Below are positions 8,658 to 16,998 of a stretch of 64,000 nucleotides of DNA, in pieces (the stretch's first letter is position 1; each line of letters starts with the position of its first letter). The DNA is from Bradyrhizobium sp. CCBAU 53338. Its GTDB lineage: Bacteria; Pseudomonadota; Alphaproteobacteria; Rhizobiales; Xanthobacteraceae. The stretch lies in NCBI RefSeq assembly GCF_015291665.1, contig NZ_CP030048.1, positions 5,208,001 through 5,272,000 of the forward strand, read 5' to 3'. Made by a program: the position numbers and the translations under genes. The notes beneath the pieces are model-generated. The model worked only from the letters and a program-made list of their open reading frames with translations, did no database searches and had not been told where the DNA came from.

Positions 8658-9878
8658 TCAGGTCTGTTGTTGTTGGGGCTGTGGACCCTGGGGGCAACGC
8701 GCAGCGTTGTCCCCAAGTCCACGGCCTTTGCGTTTAGGGCGTCGCAGTTCGTCTGCATGGTGAGCGATGGTGCCGAGCGTGATCGGGCCGTAGCTGACTA
8801 TCCAGCCATCTTCAGCTTCAGCCAGGCCGACCGGCTCACCCGCCAGAGCTGCGGTGATGTAGATGAACTTGCCGTCGAGTTTGATCTCTCCGTTGTGCCG
8901 AACCCGGCGCACCTCCCGATCTCCATACTCCGGCGAGCGCAGGATGCCGTCGAAGCGTCGCGGTGAAGCTCGATAGCGCTCGGCCGGCGTCGCATCGTCG
9001 AGTGACTGGTGCGGACGTTCTTCGTTGTAGAGCCGCTGGAAGCTGCGTAGTCGCTTCAGTTGTTCGCGCATGCTGTGCGCCGGCGGATTGGCCACATCCT
9101 GCAACAGAGTGAGATGCATGCGCTCGTGACGGCCGTTCTGCTGCGGCTTGCCCGGGGCAATGCGTTCCGGCGTCACGCCGGCCTTGATCAGTTTCACCGA
9201 CAGTTGCGACAGCCCGCCCGCGCCGGTCGACGCAAAGGGAGAGCCGTTGTCCGACCGCAGGTAACGGGGCAGCCCGAACTCGCGGAAGGCCGCATCCAGC
9301 ACCGGCCAGACATGGTCGGTATCCGTCCGGGAGAGGGCCTGGCAGCGCAACAGGTAGCGGCTATGAGCGTCGGTCAACGTCAGCGGTTCACACCGCTTGC
9401 CGTCGCCGGTCAGGAACCAACCCTTGAAGTCGATGCACCAGACGTCGTTGGCGGCCTCGCAACCGGCAAACGGCGCACTCGATGGCGGGCTACGCCGGCG
9501 CAGCTTGCGCTTCACCGTCAACCCCTCGCGGTCGAACAGCTCCCCGATCGTGCTCGTCGCCGGCCAAGCCGTTTTGGGCGCGGCGCGCTTCAAATAGGCC
9601 CGAACCTTCCTCGGCCCCCAGGTCGGATGTGCCCGACGCACCTCGAGGCAGCGCTCCGCGACCTTCGGGACAATTGCTTGCGGATGATGCGCCGGCGCTC
9701 GCGAACGGTCGAGCAGACCGGCAACCCCTTCCTCTTCGAAGCGCGCCAGCCACTTGTATCCAATCCGGCGGCTTACATCGAACCGCCGGCAGATCGCGGC
9801 AAACGACTCCTCGCCCTTCTCAACCGCCACCATAAAGCGCATCCGCTCTTCCACGGCACAGGTCTCCTTCCAACCCAT
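8658..9878 (-). CDS. IS481-family transposase
   Basis: The 406-residue DDE integrase-type transposase has an N-terminal helix-turn-helix (about residues 15-55, FAAICRRFDVSRRIGYKWL) and a second HTH-like arm. The catalytic core shows D in CIDFKGWF, D in LRSDNGSPF and E in NGRHERMH. The C-terminal region is the beta-rich tail common in this family. The ATG at 9878 follows an AGGGAGGA ribosome binding site. The frame is intact, so the element may still be active. It lies in the same orientation as the acyl-CoA dehydrogenase downstream and could feed transcription into it. Confidence 0.93.
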   Translation of the reverse strand: MGWKETCAVEERMRFMVAVEKGEESFAAICRRFDVSRRIGYKWLARFEEEGVAGLLDRSRAPAHHPQAIVPKVAERCLEVRRAHPTWGPRKVRAYLKRAAPKTAWPATSTIGELFDREGLTVKRKLRRRSPPSSAPFAGCEAANDVWCIDFKGWFLTGDGKRCEPLTLTDAHSRYLLRCQALSRTDTDHVWPVLDAAFREFGLPRYLRSDNGSPFASTGAGGLSQLSVKLIKAGVTPERIAPGKPQQNGRHERMHLTLLQDVANPPAHSMREQLKRLRSFQRLYNEERPHQSLDDATPAERYRASPRRFDGILRSPEYGDREVRRVRHNGEIKLDGKFIYITAALAGEPVGLAEAEDGWIVSYGPITLGTIAHHADELRRPKRKGRGLGDNAARCPQGPQPQQQQT

Positions 9879-9907
9879 CGGCAGGGTCCTCCCTGCCGAC
9901 AGTTGAC

Positions 9908-9953
9908 CTGTTACCCATGTCGCCGGTCTATTCTGTTACCCATGTAGCCGGTT
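9908..9953. repeat. IS481-family terminal inverted repeat, right
   Basis: This is the mate of the repeat at 8598-8643: read on the minus strand, 39 of 46 positions are identical. It also consists of two tandem copies of the TGTTACCCATGT-type motif. Confidence 0.8.
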
Positions 9954-9956
9954 AGG

Positions 9957-9979
9957 ACCCTCTTCCCTTCTCCCCTTGT
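9957..9979. repeat. Left arm of a palindromic repeat split by an IS5-family element
   Basis: The sequence ends in CCTTCTCCCCTTGT. Joined to the arm at 11106 (CTTGTGGGAGAAGG) it restores a stem CCTTCTCCC/GGGAGAAGG with a CTTGT loop. The loop is duplicated at the insertion. Confidence 0.75.
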
Positions 9980-11105
9980 GGGCCTGTTGCGTAATTCGCC
10001 AGTTGTGATTCCCTGCGGTTGAGCCTTTTGGGGGAATGACGATGGCGGTGAAGCAGACGGGACAGCCGAGCTTTGTAGATGCGCTGATGCCGAAGGGAGC
10101 CGGCGCCAATGCGTCGCTGGATCGGCTGGCCGGCCTGGTCAAGTGGTACCGGTTCGAGAAGCTGATCGGCCATTTGCGGGACGAGAAGGGACCCGGTCAG
10201 CCGGGGTACGCGGTGTTGGTGCTGTTTCGGGCGCTGCTGTTGCAGTCGCTCTATGGTCTTTCGGACCGCGAGCTTGAGGAAGCGCTGAGCGACCGGCTGT
10301 CGTTCAAGCGCTTCGTTGGTCTGAGCCTCGAGGATGCGACGCCCGACCATACGGTTCTGAACCGTTTCCGGAATCAACTCATCGAACAAGGCCTGCTGGA
10401 GAAGTTGTTTGGCGAGCTGGACCGCCAGCTTGAGAATGCTGGTGTCATCCTCAAGCGCGGCACGATGCTCGACGCGACCCTGATCCAGGCCGTCTCAGCT
10501 CCTCCCAAGGAGGATCGTCCATCAAACGACCCAGACGCCCGGTTCACCAAGCGACAGGGCAAGGGTGGTTCGACCTTCGGCTACAAGGCTCACATGGGTG
10601 TCGACGAGGGATCCGGTCTGATCCGCTCAGTCCTGACCACGCCCGCCAATATCAACGATACAACGCCAGCCGACGAACTGATCCGCGGCGACGAAGCCGT
10701 GGTATGGGCCGATGCGGCCTACGACACCCACGCCCGGCGGGCGCGGCTGAAAGCGGAAGGCAAGAAGCCCCGCATCGCCCGCCGTCCCAACAGGCATCAC
10801 CCGGAACTGCCGCCGAGGCTCAAACGCTACAACCGTCTCATCGCACGACGACGGGCAACGGTGGAGACAACCTTTGCCACCCTCAAACGTCGGATGCGGC
10901 TCACCTGCATCCGATACGTCGGTCTCGCCAAGGCACGCGGACAAGTCCTGCTTGCCTCCATCGCGTTCAATATGAGGCGGTGGGCCACGATCGCCGCCTG
11001 ACGCCCATCAAGGGCGCAAAATACAGCTTCGGCCCGACAATCGGGGCCGACAACGCCCTCTCTCCTTACGTCTCCCGCATCAAAAGGCAGTAGCGCAACA
11101 GGCCC
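9980..11105 (+). mobile_element. IS5-family insertion sequence
   Basis: A 1126-bp element has terminal inverted repeats GGGCCTGTTGCG (12 of 12) and is flanked by the direct repeat CTTGT at 9975-9979 and 11106-11110. Boundary assignment is ambiguous by one or two bases because the flank and terminus share G and C residues. It contains one intact transposase gene and sits 26 bases from the IS481-family element. Confidence 0.85.
10036..11001 (+). CDS. IS5-family transposase
   Basis: The 321-residue transposase has an N-terminal DUF772-like domain (residues about 45-115, ending TPDHTVLNRFRNQL) and a DDE domain. The first catalytic Asp is in GTMLDATLIQ near residue 144, the second in VVWADAAYD near 225, and the Glu in RRATVETTFATLKRR near 285. 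The length is normal for the family and the frame is intact. The start at 10036 follows a GGGGGA tract; an in-frame ATG two codons later is an equal alternative. It is nested in the element at 9980-11105. Confidence 0.92.
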   Translation: MTMAVKQTGQPSFVDALMPKGAGANASLDRLAGLVKWYRFEKLIGHLRDEKGPGQPGYAVLVLFRALLLQSLYGLSDRELEEALSDRLSFKRFVGLSLEDATPDHTVLNRFRNQLIEQGLLEKLFGELDRQLENAGVILKRGTMLDATLIQAVSAPPKEDRPSNDPDARFTKRQGKGGSTFGYKAHMGVDEGSGLIRSVLTTPANINDTTPADELIRGDEAVVWADAAYDTHARRARLKAEGKKPRIARRPNRHHPELPPRLKRYNRLIARRRATVETTFATLKRRMRLTCIRYVGLAKARGQVLLASIAFNMRRWATIAA

Positions 11106-11146
11106 CTTGTGGGAGAAGGTGGCGCGAAGCGCCGGATGAGGGGTTC
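11106..11146. repeat. Right arm of the split palindromic repeat
   Basis: This arm continues the repeat begun at 9957: CTTGTGGGAGAAGG, then GGCGCGAAGCGCC and ATGAGGGG, a layout characteristic of intergenic repeats in Bradyrhizobium-type genomes. Confidence 0.7.
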
Positions 11147-11185
11147 TGTCCGCGCACTCAAGCGCGAATTTCTCTCGCGGAGAAA

Positions 11186-11246
11186 TACCCCTCACCCGGC
11201 TGCGCTTCGCGCATCCACCCTCTCCCACAAGGGGAGAGGGTGCACC
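11186..11246. repeat. Second, inverted copy of the palindromic repeat
   Basis: The block CCCCTCACC, GCGCTTCGCGC, CCCTCTCCC-ACAAG-GGGAGAGGG is the same element in reverse orientation, 40 bases from the first copy. The two copies could pair into a larger cruciform. It ends about 25 bases from the stop of the substrate-binding protein gene and may serve as its terminator. Confidence 0.7.
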
Positions 11247-11270
11247 GTCTCTGTGGCCGCTCTTCGCCCC

Positions 11271-12482
11271 TCACGTCCCGCGCAGCAGCTCGCTCGCAAC
11301 CACCCAGTCGTTGCCGTCGAACTGGAGCATGTAGCCGTCCTTGATCGGGCGGAAATCCTGCGGCGTGGTGTTGAGGGTGATGCCGGGCAGCAGCAGCGAC
11401 AGCGGCACCTTCTTCAGGTTGGAAGCCTGCGCCATGATGTTCTCGCGCGTCAGATTGTCCTTGCACTGTTTCAGCACCACCACCAGCGCCTCGGCGACCG
11501 TATAGCCGTAGAGCGCGGCGACGTTGTTGACGTCGGCATTGGGCAGGCGGCGCTTCATGAAGTCGATATAGGCCGACATCGCCGGATCGTCCTTCGGCTC
11601 GGCCGTGAACGGCTTGAGCGAGCCGAGCGACAGCACGCCCTTGCCGGCATCGAGACCGGCTGGCGCCATCACGGTCGCCTTGTTGGCGCAGCCGGAGGCG
11701 AGGAAGCGCGTCGGCTGCCAGCCGACTTCATGGGCCTTGCGGATCGCCTGCGCGCAGGCGCGCGGCGTCACCGAGTAGATCATGAAGACGTCGGCCTTGG
11801 TGTTGGCCAGGGTCAGCACCTGGGAATCGACGGTGGGATCGGCGACCTCGAAGCTCGAGGCCATCGCGATCGCCTTGTCCGCGTCGGCACCGAGAGCTTC
11901 CTTCACACCGCGAAGATATTCCTTGCCGGCGTCGTCGTTCTGATAGAGCACGGCGAAACGCGCGTTGGGATTCTTGGCGCGGGCATAGGCGACGTCGATC
12001 GCGGCCTCGCTGGTGTAGTTCGGCGCCCAGGGCAGCGCCATCGACCAGGGCATGTTGGCCGGATCGTTCCACTTCGAGGCCGAGCTGATCAGGAACAGCT
12101 GCGGCACCTTGTTGCTGTTGAGATATTTTGCGATCGCCGAGCTCGGCGCGGTTCCCATGGTCGCGAAAATGAAGGCGACGCCGTCGCCCTCGACCAGCCG
12201 CCGCGCCGCTTCCATGGTCTTGGGCGGCGAGAAGGCGTCGTCGAGCGAGAGCAGATTGAGCTTGCGGCCGTTGACGCCGCCCTTCTCGTTGATCTCCTCG
12301 AAATAGGCCGAGAGCACCCGCCCGGTGATGCCGAGCGGCGAGGCCGGCCCGCTATAGGGCATGGTGTTGCCGATCTTGATCTCGGTGTCGGTGACGCCGG
12401 GACCGTAAGTTTTTTGTGCGGAAGCAGGCGCGGACAGACAGGCGGCAGCCAGCGCTGCGGCCAGGGCCAAAGCGGCTTTCAT
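11271..12482 (-). CDS. ABC transporter substrate-binding protein, branched-chain amino acid type
   Basis: The 403-residue periplasmic protein has a signal peptide (residues 1-22, ending APASAQ) followed by a type-1 periplasmic binding fold (LivK-like). It has the typical early motif GVTDTEIKIGNTMPYSGPAS and a hinge region near LAAARFAV-like segments. These proteins deliver amino acids, amides or aromatic acids to LivHMGF permeases. No permease or ATPase gene is adjacent, so it is an orphan binding protein and its ligand is unknown. A GGGGAGAAA ribosome binding site fixes the start at 12482. The HdeD gene upstream is on the same strand but separated by 116 bases. Confidence 0.9.
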   Translation of the reverse strand: MKAALALAAALAAACLSAPASAQKTYGPGVTDTEIKIGNTMPYSGPASPLGITGRVLSAYFEEINEKGGVNGRKLNLLSLDDAFSPPKTMEAARRLVEGDGVAFIFATMGTAPSSAIAKYLNSNKVPQLFLISSASKWNDPANMPWSMALPWAPNYTSEAAIDVAYARAKNPNARFAVLYQNDDAGKEYLRGVKEALGADADKAIAMASSFEVADPTVDSQVLTLANTKADVFMIYSVTPRACAQAIRKAHEVGWQPTRFLASGCANKATVMAPAGLDAGKGVLSLGSLKPFTAEPKDDPAMSAYIDFMKRRLPNADVNNVAALYGYTVAEALVVVLKQCKDNLTRENIMAQASNLKKVPLSLLLPGITLNTTPQDFRPIKDGYMLQFDGNDWVVASELLRGT

Positions 12483-12598
12483 GGTTTCTCCCCGATGATG
12501 ATCGTCCGCGCGGGGCGACCGCACGGCGTGCTTTTTTTTGCCAGCGCGTCAGCTCAGCGGAGTTCCGCAAGATGGTCTTGCGTCGAGTTGCTGATGGA

Positions 12599-13174
12599 TC
12601 AGCTGCGCCGCTTCAAGCTCAAGCCGAGACTGATCCAGCCGGCGCCGGCCATGACCAGGTCGATGCCGAGGAACAGGCCGAGGACGTAGACGCTGTTGAC
12701 CGGCCAGCGCGCCACGATCAACAGGCCGAGCAGCAGCGTGATGGCGCCCGACAACGCCACCCACACCCACGGGCTCTCGCGCTTCATGCTGAAGGCGAGG
12801 AACAGCCTGACGGCGCCGGACGCGATCAGCGATGCGCCCAGGAACAGCGTCAGCAGCACTGCCGCGAACAGCGGATTGTCGAAGGTCAGGAAGCCGGCGA
12901 TGACATAGAGCACGCCCAGCAGCATCCAGATCAGGAACCTGCCCCAGCTCTTCATCTGGAACGCGCCGATGATCTCGGCAGCACCGGCGACGATCATCAT
13001 CGCGCCGACCACTAGCACGCTCGCCACCGTCGCCATCACCATGCTGCCGAGCGCGACGAAGCCGGCGATGAGGTAGACGACGCCGAGGGCAACGATCCAG
13101 CCCCATTTGGCATGCAGCGCTGCGATGCCGGAGCCGAGACCGAGACGGGGAGAGGTATCCGAAGCGGATGTCAT
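12599..13174 (-). CDS. HdeD family membrane protein
   Basis: The 191-residue protein has six predicted membrane helices arranged as three hairpins, with the repeated small-residue pattern of HdeD/DUF308 proteins (GVVYLIAGFVALGS, GAMMIVAGAAEIIGAFQMKS, LGVLYVIAGFLTFDNP). In enteric bacteria HdeD is associated with acid resistance; in rhizobia the role is unproven. The ATG at 13174 follows GCAGGAGGTG, a strong ribosome binding site, and this excludes a longer N-terminus. It lies downstream of the Rieske-FAD gene on the same strand (96-base gap) and may share its transcript. Confidence 0.88.
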   Translation of the reverse strand: MTSASDTSPRLGLGSGIAALHAKWGWIVALGVVYLIAGFVALGSMVMATVASVLVVGAMMIVAGAAEIIGAFQMKSWGRFLIWMLLGVLYVIAGFLTFDNPLFAAVLLTLFLGASLIASGAVRLFLAFSMKRESPWVWVALSGAITLLLGLLIVARWPVNSVYVLGLFLGIDLVMAGAGWISLGLSLKRRS

Positions 13175-13270
13175 GACGCACCTCCTGCATGTGATGCCCC
13201 GGAGCACGTCTCAGGCGCGCCGGGACCACAGAAAGCTGAGCAGCCCGGCGACCGCGGGCGTTGACGCAGA

Positions 13271-14794
13271 TCAAGGGCGCGACCGCTCCATCTCGAGCTC
13301 GGCCTTGAGATTGTCGAGATCGCGATAAATCGAGGCAACCGCGAGGACGCGGCCGTCCTTGCGGTATTTCAGCAGGCAGTCCCTGTCTTTGATGCTGCCG
13401 TCGACCGTGATGTCGTCGAAGCTTTCGGCGTGGCCGACATAGTTGATCGGCACGTCGTAATGCTGGCTCCAGAAGAACGGCACGGCGTCGAAGCGCTCGC
13501 GCTTGCCGAGCATGTTGCGGGCCGCGGTCTGGCCCTGCCGCTCCGCGACCACCCAATGCTCGACGCGGATGGTCTGCCGCGCATGGGGGTCGGGCCAGCG
13601 CGCGATGTCGCCGGCCGCGAAGATCCCGGCGACGCTGGTCTCCAGGAATTCGCTGACGCTGACGCCGCGATCGGCCGCAAGCCCGGCGTGCTCGGCGAGC
13701 GCGAGGCGCGGCCTGACGCCGATGCCGACCACGACGAGGTCGGCGTCGATCACGGCTCCGCTCTTCAGCATTGCGCGCGTGCCTTCCAGCTTCTCGACGG
13801 TGCCCCCGAGATGGAAGTTGACGCCGTTCTCCTCGTGCAGCGCGCGAATGAAGTCGCCCATGTCAGGGCCGAGCACCTTCTGCATCGGCCGCTCTTCCGG
13901 CGCGACAACATGGACCTCGATCTTGCGCGCGCGCAAGGACGCCGCCACTTCCAGGCCGATGAAGCTGGCGCCGATCACCAGCGCACGCCTGGCGCCGGCC
14001 GCCGCCTTGATGATGGCGCGACTGTCGGCAACGGAGCGCAGGGTGTGGACGTGCCGCTGGTCGGCGCCTGGTATCTGGAGTTTGACCGGCTCCGCGCCGG
14101 TCGCGAGCAGCAGGCGGTCGAACGGCAGCTTGTCGCCGTTGCCGAGCGTCACGCTGCGCGTCTTCGGATCGACCGCCGCAACGTTCGTGTTCAGGCGGAG
14201 ATCGATGCCGGCATCCCGATAGTAGTCCTCGCCGCGCAGCGGGAGCCAGTCTTCCGGCGCATTGCCGGCGAGATAGTCCTTGGAAAGATTGGGCCGGTCG
14301 ACCGGCATCGCGCCATCATCGCTGAGCATGGTGATGGCACCGGAAAAGCCCTCGTGACGTAACGTCTCGGCCGCCGCGAAGCCGGCCGCGCCGCCGCCGA
14401 CGATGACGAATTTTTCGCCCGTCGGCGCGCTGCGATGAGCCATCGACGGCTTCGGTGCCTCGCGCTTGCGCGCAACGGTGATCCTGTCGCGATCGCGCGT
14501 GACGTCCCATATCGCCAGCGCATTCAGGGCCGGCGGTCGCGTCGCTTCGCCTGTGCGCATGGCGAAGCAGGCGTGATGCCAGGGGCAGCGGATGGTGTCG
14601 CCGACCACGAGGCCCTCTGCGAGCGGGCCATGGTAGTGGCTGCAAAGCGGCTCGATCGCAAAGATCTCGCTGCCGGCCAGCACCAGCAGGACGTCCTCCT
14701 CGCCGACATGACCGAGCAGCTTGCCGTCCTTGAACTCGGTGAGTGCGACACCCTTGGTCAGGTCGGGTCCGCTCGGCTTCTTGTCCTCGGTCAT
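13271..14794 (-). CDS. Rieske-type FAD-dependent oxidoreductase (AIFM3-like)
   Basis: The 507-residue protein fuses an N-terminal Rieske [2Fe-2S] domain (residues about 12-108, ligands in CSHYHG and CPWHHACF) to a pyridine-nucleotide-disulphide oxidoreductase. The FAD site is VIVGGGAAGFAAAETLR near residue 130, the NAD(P) site VIGASFIGLEVAASLR near 270, and the second FAD contact GIFAAGDIARWPD near 390, followed by a reductase C-terminal domain. It resembles single-chain ferredoxin reductases and AIFM3. It probably passes electrons from NAD(P)H to a soluble acceptor that is not encoded nearby. GAGGGAGA precedes the ATG. Confidence 0.9.
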   Translation of the reverse strand: MTEDKKPSGPDLTKGVALTEFKDGKLLGHVGEEDVLLVLAGSEIFAIEPLCSHYHGPLAEGLVVGDTIRCPWHHACFAMRTGEATRPPALNALAIWDVTRDRDRITVARKREAPKPSMAHRSAPTGEKFVIVGGGAAGFAAAETLRHEGFSGAITMLSDDGAMPVDRPNLSKDYLAGNAPEDWLPLRGEDYYRDAGIDLRLNTNVAAVDPKTRSVTLGNGDKLPFDRLLLATGAEPVKLQIPGADQRHVHTLRSVADSRAIIKAAAGARRALVIGASFIGLEVAASLRARKIEVHVVAPEERPMQKVLGPDMGDFIRALHEENGVNFHLGGTVEKLEGTRAMLKSGAVIDADLVVVGIGVRPRLALAEHAGLAADRGVSVSEFLETSVAGIFAAGDIARWPDPHARQTIRVEHWVVAERQGQTAARNMLGKRERFDAVPFFWSQHYDVPINYVGHAESFDDITVDGSIKDRDCLLKYRKDGRVLAVASIYRDLDNLKAELEMERSRP

Positions 14795-14873
14795 GGTCGT
14801 CTCCCTCGCAGCTCAACGTGCAACTCAGGATCTGGACGGCGCCGGCGACGAAAAGTTCCTGTGATCGCGAAAA

Positions 14874-15770
14874 TCAGGGCTTTGCGGCCGCCTTGCGCAC
14901 GTCGAGCACCGCCTGCGCCCATTCGGCCGGCCGTTCCTGCGGCAGGTTGTGGCCGGCGCCGGTGAAGACACGCCGCTCGAAGAAGCCTTCGAACTTGCGC
15001 GCGTGATGGGCAGTGCCGGGGTTGACGCCGTCGCTGTCGCCGTCGACCGCGATCGTGGGGACGCGGACTGGCGGCTGCGCGGCCAGCTTGGCCTCGATCG
15101 CCGCATAGGCGGGATCGCCTTCGACCAGCGCGTAGCGGTGGCGATAGGAGTGGATCACGACATCGACGAAATCAGGGTTGTCGAACGACACCGCGCTTCG
15201 ATCGAAGGTGGCGTCGTCGAATCGCCATGTCGGCGACCACATGGCCCAGAGCTGGCGGGCAAAGCCGCGGCGGTTGCGCTCCAGCGCGCGGCGGCCGCGT
15301 TCGTTGTGAAAGAGATACTGATACCAGAGCGCGGCCTCCTCCGGCGGCGAGGCCGGCTCCATGGAGCGGGCGATGTTCTGGATGTTGTAGGAATTGCCCG
15401 AGACGAGAGCGACGACGCGCTCGGGGTGCAGCACCGAGACGACGCAGGCCGCGCGGCCGCCCCAATCATAGCCGCCGACCACCGCGCGATCGATCTCGAG
15501 CGCATCCATGAAGGCCAGCAGGTCGGCGCCCAGCGCCGCCTGCTCGCCGGAGCGCAACGTCGACGCTGAACGAAACCGCGTCGGCCCGTAGCCGCGCAGC
15601 CACGGCACCAGCACCCGCGCGCCCGCCTGCGCCAGGATCGGCGCGGCCTCGGCATAGGCGTTCACGTCATACGGAAAACCATGGCCCATGATGCAGGGCC
15701 AGCCGTCCGGCGCGCCGTAGTCGAGATAGGCGATGTGGAGGACATCAGTCGTGACGGATTTGTGTTGCAT
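14874..15770 (-). CDS. Alpha/beta hydrolase, epoxide hydrolase/dehalogenase-like
   Basis: The 298-residue protein has the alpha/beta hydrolase fold with oxyanion motif HGFPYD near residue 30, nucleophile elbow GGYDWGG near 101, and catalytic His in GAGHNLPQERP near 275. An Asp nucleophile in a DWGG elbow is the mark of epoxide hydrolases and haloalkane dehalogenases rather than esterases. The substrate is unknown. The ATG at 15770 follows GAGGTGCGCGGC; an open frame upstream adds 40 residues with no family similarity and was rejected. It is followed by the Rieske-FAD gene on the same strand after 79 bases. Confidence 0.85.
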   Translation of the reverse strand: MQHKSVTTDVLHIAYLDYGAPDGWPCIMGHGFPYDVNAYAEAAPILAQAGARVLVPWLRGYGPTRFRSASTLRSGEQAALGADLLAFMDALEIDRAVVGGYDWGGRAACVVSVLHPERVVALVSGNSYNIQNIARSMEPASPPEEAALWYQYLFHNERGRRALERNRRGFARQLWAMWSPTWRFDDATFDRSAVSFDNPDFVDVVIHSYRHRYALVEGDPAYAAIEAKLAAQPPVRVPTIAVDGDSDGVNPGTAHHARKFEGFFERRVFTGAGHNLPQERPAEWAQAVLDVRKAAAKP

Positions 15771-15874
15771 GCCGCGCACCTCGCTGCCGGCGGCAGCGTA
15801 AATCGAACGTGCCCGGCAATCCATCCCCTCGCGCGGCTCGTTTCGCATGAAGCGCAACCGATCGAGGGGTCGAC

Positions 15875-16207
15875 ATGGCTTATGTCTCAATGACCGGATT
15901 TCGCCCGAAGGGCATCGCGCGGCTGCCGATGTTCTGGTGGCGGACGGTCCGTTCTTTCACGCAGGCGCGGCGCGCGCCGGGAAATCTGTTGACGACGGGC
16001 AGGATCGTCGGCGGCGTCCATCACACGATGACGGCGTGGTCGGACCTCGCCAGCATGCGAGGATTCGTGGCGAGCGGCGCCCACCTGGCGGCCATGAAGA
16101 ATTTTCGGAAGCTTGGAACCGGGACGGTCTTCGGCTATTCCTGCGACGAAATTCCGGACTGGGACACGGTCTACGCGCTCTGGAAGCTGCATGGTCGCGA
16201 GGTTTGA
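15875..16207 (+). CDS. Small conserved hypothetical, possible dimeric alpha/beta barrel
   Basis: The 110-residue protein is rich in Trp, Arg and Met, with a central GGVHHTMTAWSDLASMRGFV followed by SGAHLAAMKNFRK and a C-terminal WDTVYALWKLHGREV. The pattern of a strand with HHT, a W-containing strand and an AMKxFRK helix resembles antibiotic-monooxygenase or DUF3291-like dimeric ferredoxin-fold proteins. That assignment is a guess. GAGGGG precedes the ATG. It is divergent from the hydrolase and upstream of the sigma factor, separated from it by the predicted ECF promoter. Confidence 0.7.
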   Translation: MAYVSMTGFRPKGIARLPMFWWRTVRSFTQARRAPGNLLTTGRIVGGVHHTMTAWSDLASMRGFVASGAHLAAMKNFRKLGTGTVFGYSCDEIPDWDTVYALWKLHGREV

Positions 16208-16292
16208 CCCGGCAGTCCGACCGGCCATGCGGCTCAAAATACCGCCGCTTGTCGCGCCTGGGCTGGGCCCCTAAAACAAAGCGATCGTGGAG

Positions 16293-16322
16293 TGATCCGG
16301 ATGGCCGCGCCCGTCGTTATGG
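16293..16322 (+). promoter_or_regulatory. Predicted ECF promoter of the sigma/chrR operon
   Basis: TGATCC at 16293-16298, an 18-base spacer ending GTCG, and TTATGG at 16317-16322 stand 24 bases before the sigma ATG. TGATCC is the -35 element known for RpoE/ChrR-type (ECF11) sigma factors. The same layout recurs at 17664 and, on the minus strand, at 19020. Confidence 0.65.
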
Positions 16323-16346
16323 TCAGGACATCTCGACAGAGGCTCC

Positions 16347-16997
16347 ATGACGACCGGTCTTCGCGCTGTGAGCAGGCCCTTGTGGCGCAGCAAGCCTGCG
16401 GCGGCTCCCCGGCGGGATCGGCCTCGAAGATTTTCAGGCGAAAGGCCCAAGGCGACCGTGGAATGGGCTGACTTGATCGGACGCGTCGCGGCCCATGGCG
16501 ATCGGGACGCGTTCAGGCTGTTGTTCGAGCATTTTGCTCCGCGCGTGAAGGGATTCCTGGTCAAGACCGGGATGACCGCCGACGCCGCGGAGGAAATCGC
16601 GCAGGCCACGCTGCTGACGGTGTGGCGGAAGGCGGCCCAGTTCGACCCGGCGTCCGCAGGTGCGGCGGCATGGATCTTCACCATCGCGCGCAATCTGCGG
16701 ATCGATTCCGCAAGGCAGGCGGCGCGACGAGCCAGGACTGCGGAGAGCGCACAACGGGACGAGACGCCCGAGGTCGCGGATTCGCCGGAGACCATGATGG
16801 CGCGGAGCGACGACGTCTCGCGCGTGGAGGCAGCGCTGCGGCGATTGTCCGAGGAGCAATCCACGGTGATCCGGATGTCGTTTATCGAGGAGCAGCCGCA
16901 CGGCGAGATCGCCGAACGGCTCGGACTTCCGCTCGGAACGGTGAAGTCTCGCATCAGGCTTGCCATGGTGCGGCTGAGGGATCTCTTGGACGACTGA
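16347..16997 (+). CDS. ECF sigma factor, RpoE/ChrR type
   Basis: The 216-residue sigma factor has region 2 at about residues 50-115 (DRDAFRLLFEHFAPRVKGFL, AWIFTIARNLRID) and region 4 at about 160-212 (LPLGTVKSRIRLAMVRLRDLL). The basic N-terminal tail of about 35 residues is longer than usual and may be partly spurious; a later start is possible. The next gene, one base downstream, encodes a ChrR-like zinc anti-sigma, which places it in the ECF11 group that responds to singlet oxygen or related stress in Rhodobacter. A TGATCC-type promoter upstream implies autoregulation. Confidence 0.9.
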   Translation: MTTGLRAVSRPLWRSKPAAAPRRDRPRRFSGERPKATVEWADLIGRVAAHGDRDAFRLLFEHFAPRVKGFLVKTGMTADAAEEIAQATLLTVWRKAAQFDPASAGAAAWIFTIARNLRIDSARQAARRARTAESAQRDETPEVADSPETMMARSDDVSRVEAALRRLSEEQSTVIRMSFIEEQPHGEIAERLGLPLGTVKSRIRLAMVRLRDLLDD

Positions 16998-16998
16998 C

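Larger units (their letters stand above)
8598..9953 (-). mobile_element. IS481-family insertion sequence
   Basis: A 1.36-kb element is bounded by 46-bp imperfect inverted repeats (39 of 46 positions match) at 8598-8643 and 9908-9953, with one transposase gene inside. The outer limits are set where the two ends stop matching and could be off by one or two bases. No convincing target duplication flanks it. Its transposase is transcribed toward the acyl-CoA dehydrogenase. Confidence 0.85.

Noticed and set aside
8580..9965. Target-site duplication of the IS481-family element
   Set aside because: CCTCTT occurs near both ends but at different distances from the termini, so it is not a true duplication.
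11109..12689. Plus-strand frame of 526 codons opposite the substrate-binding protein
   Set aside because: It starts in the palindromic repeat and mirrors a clear signal-peptide protein on the other strand.
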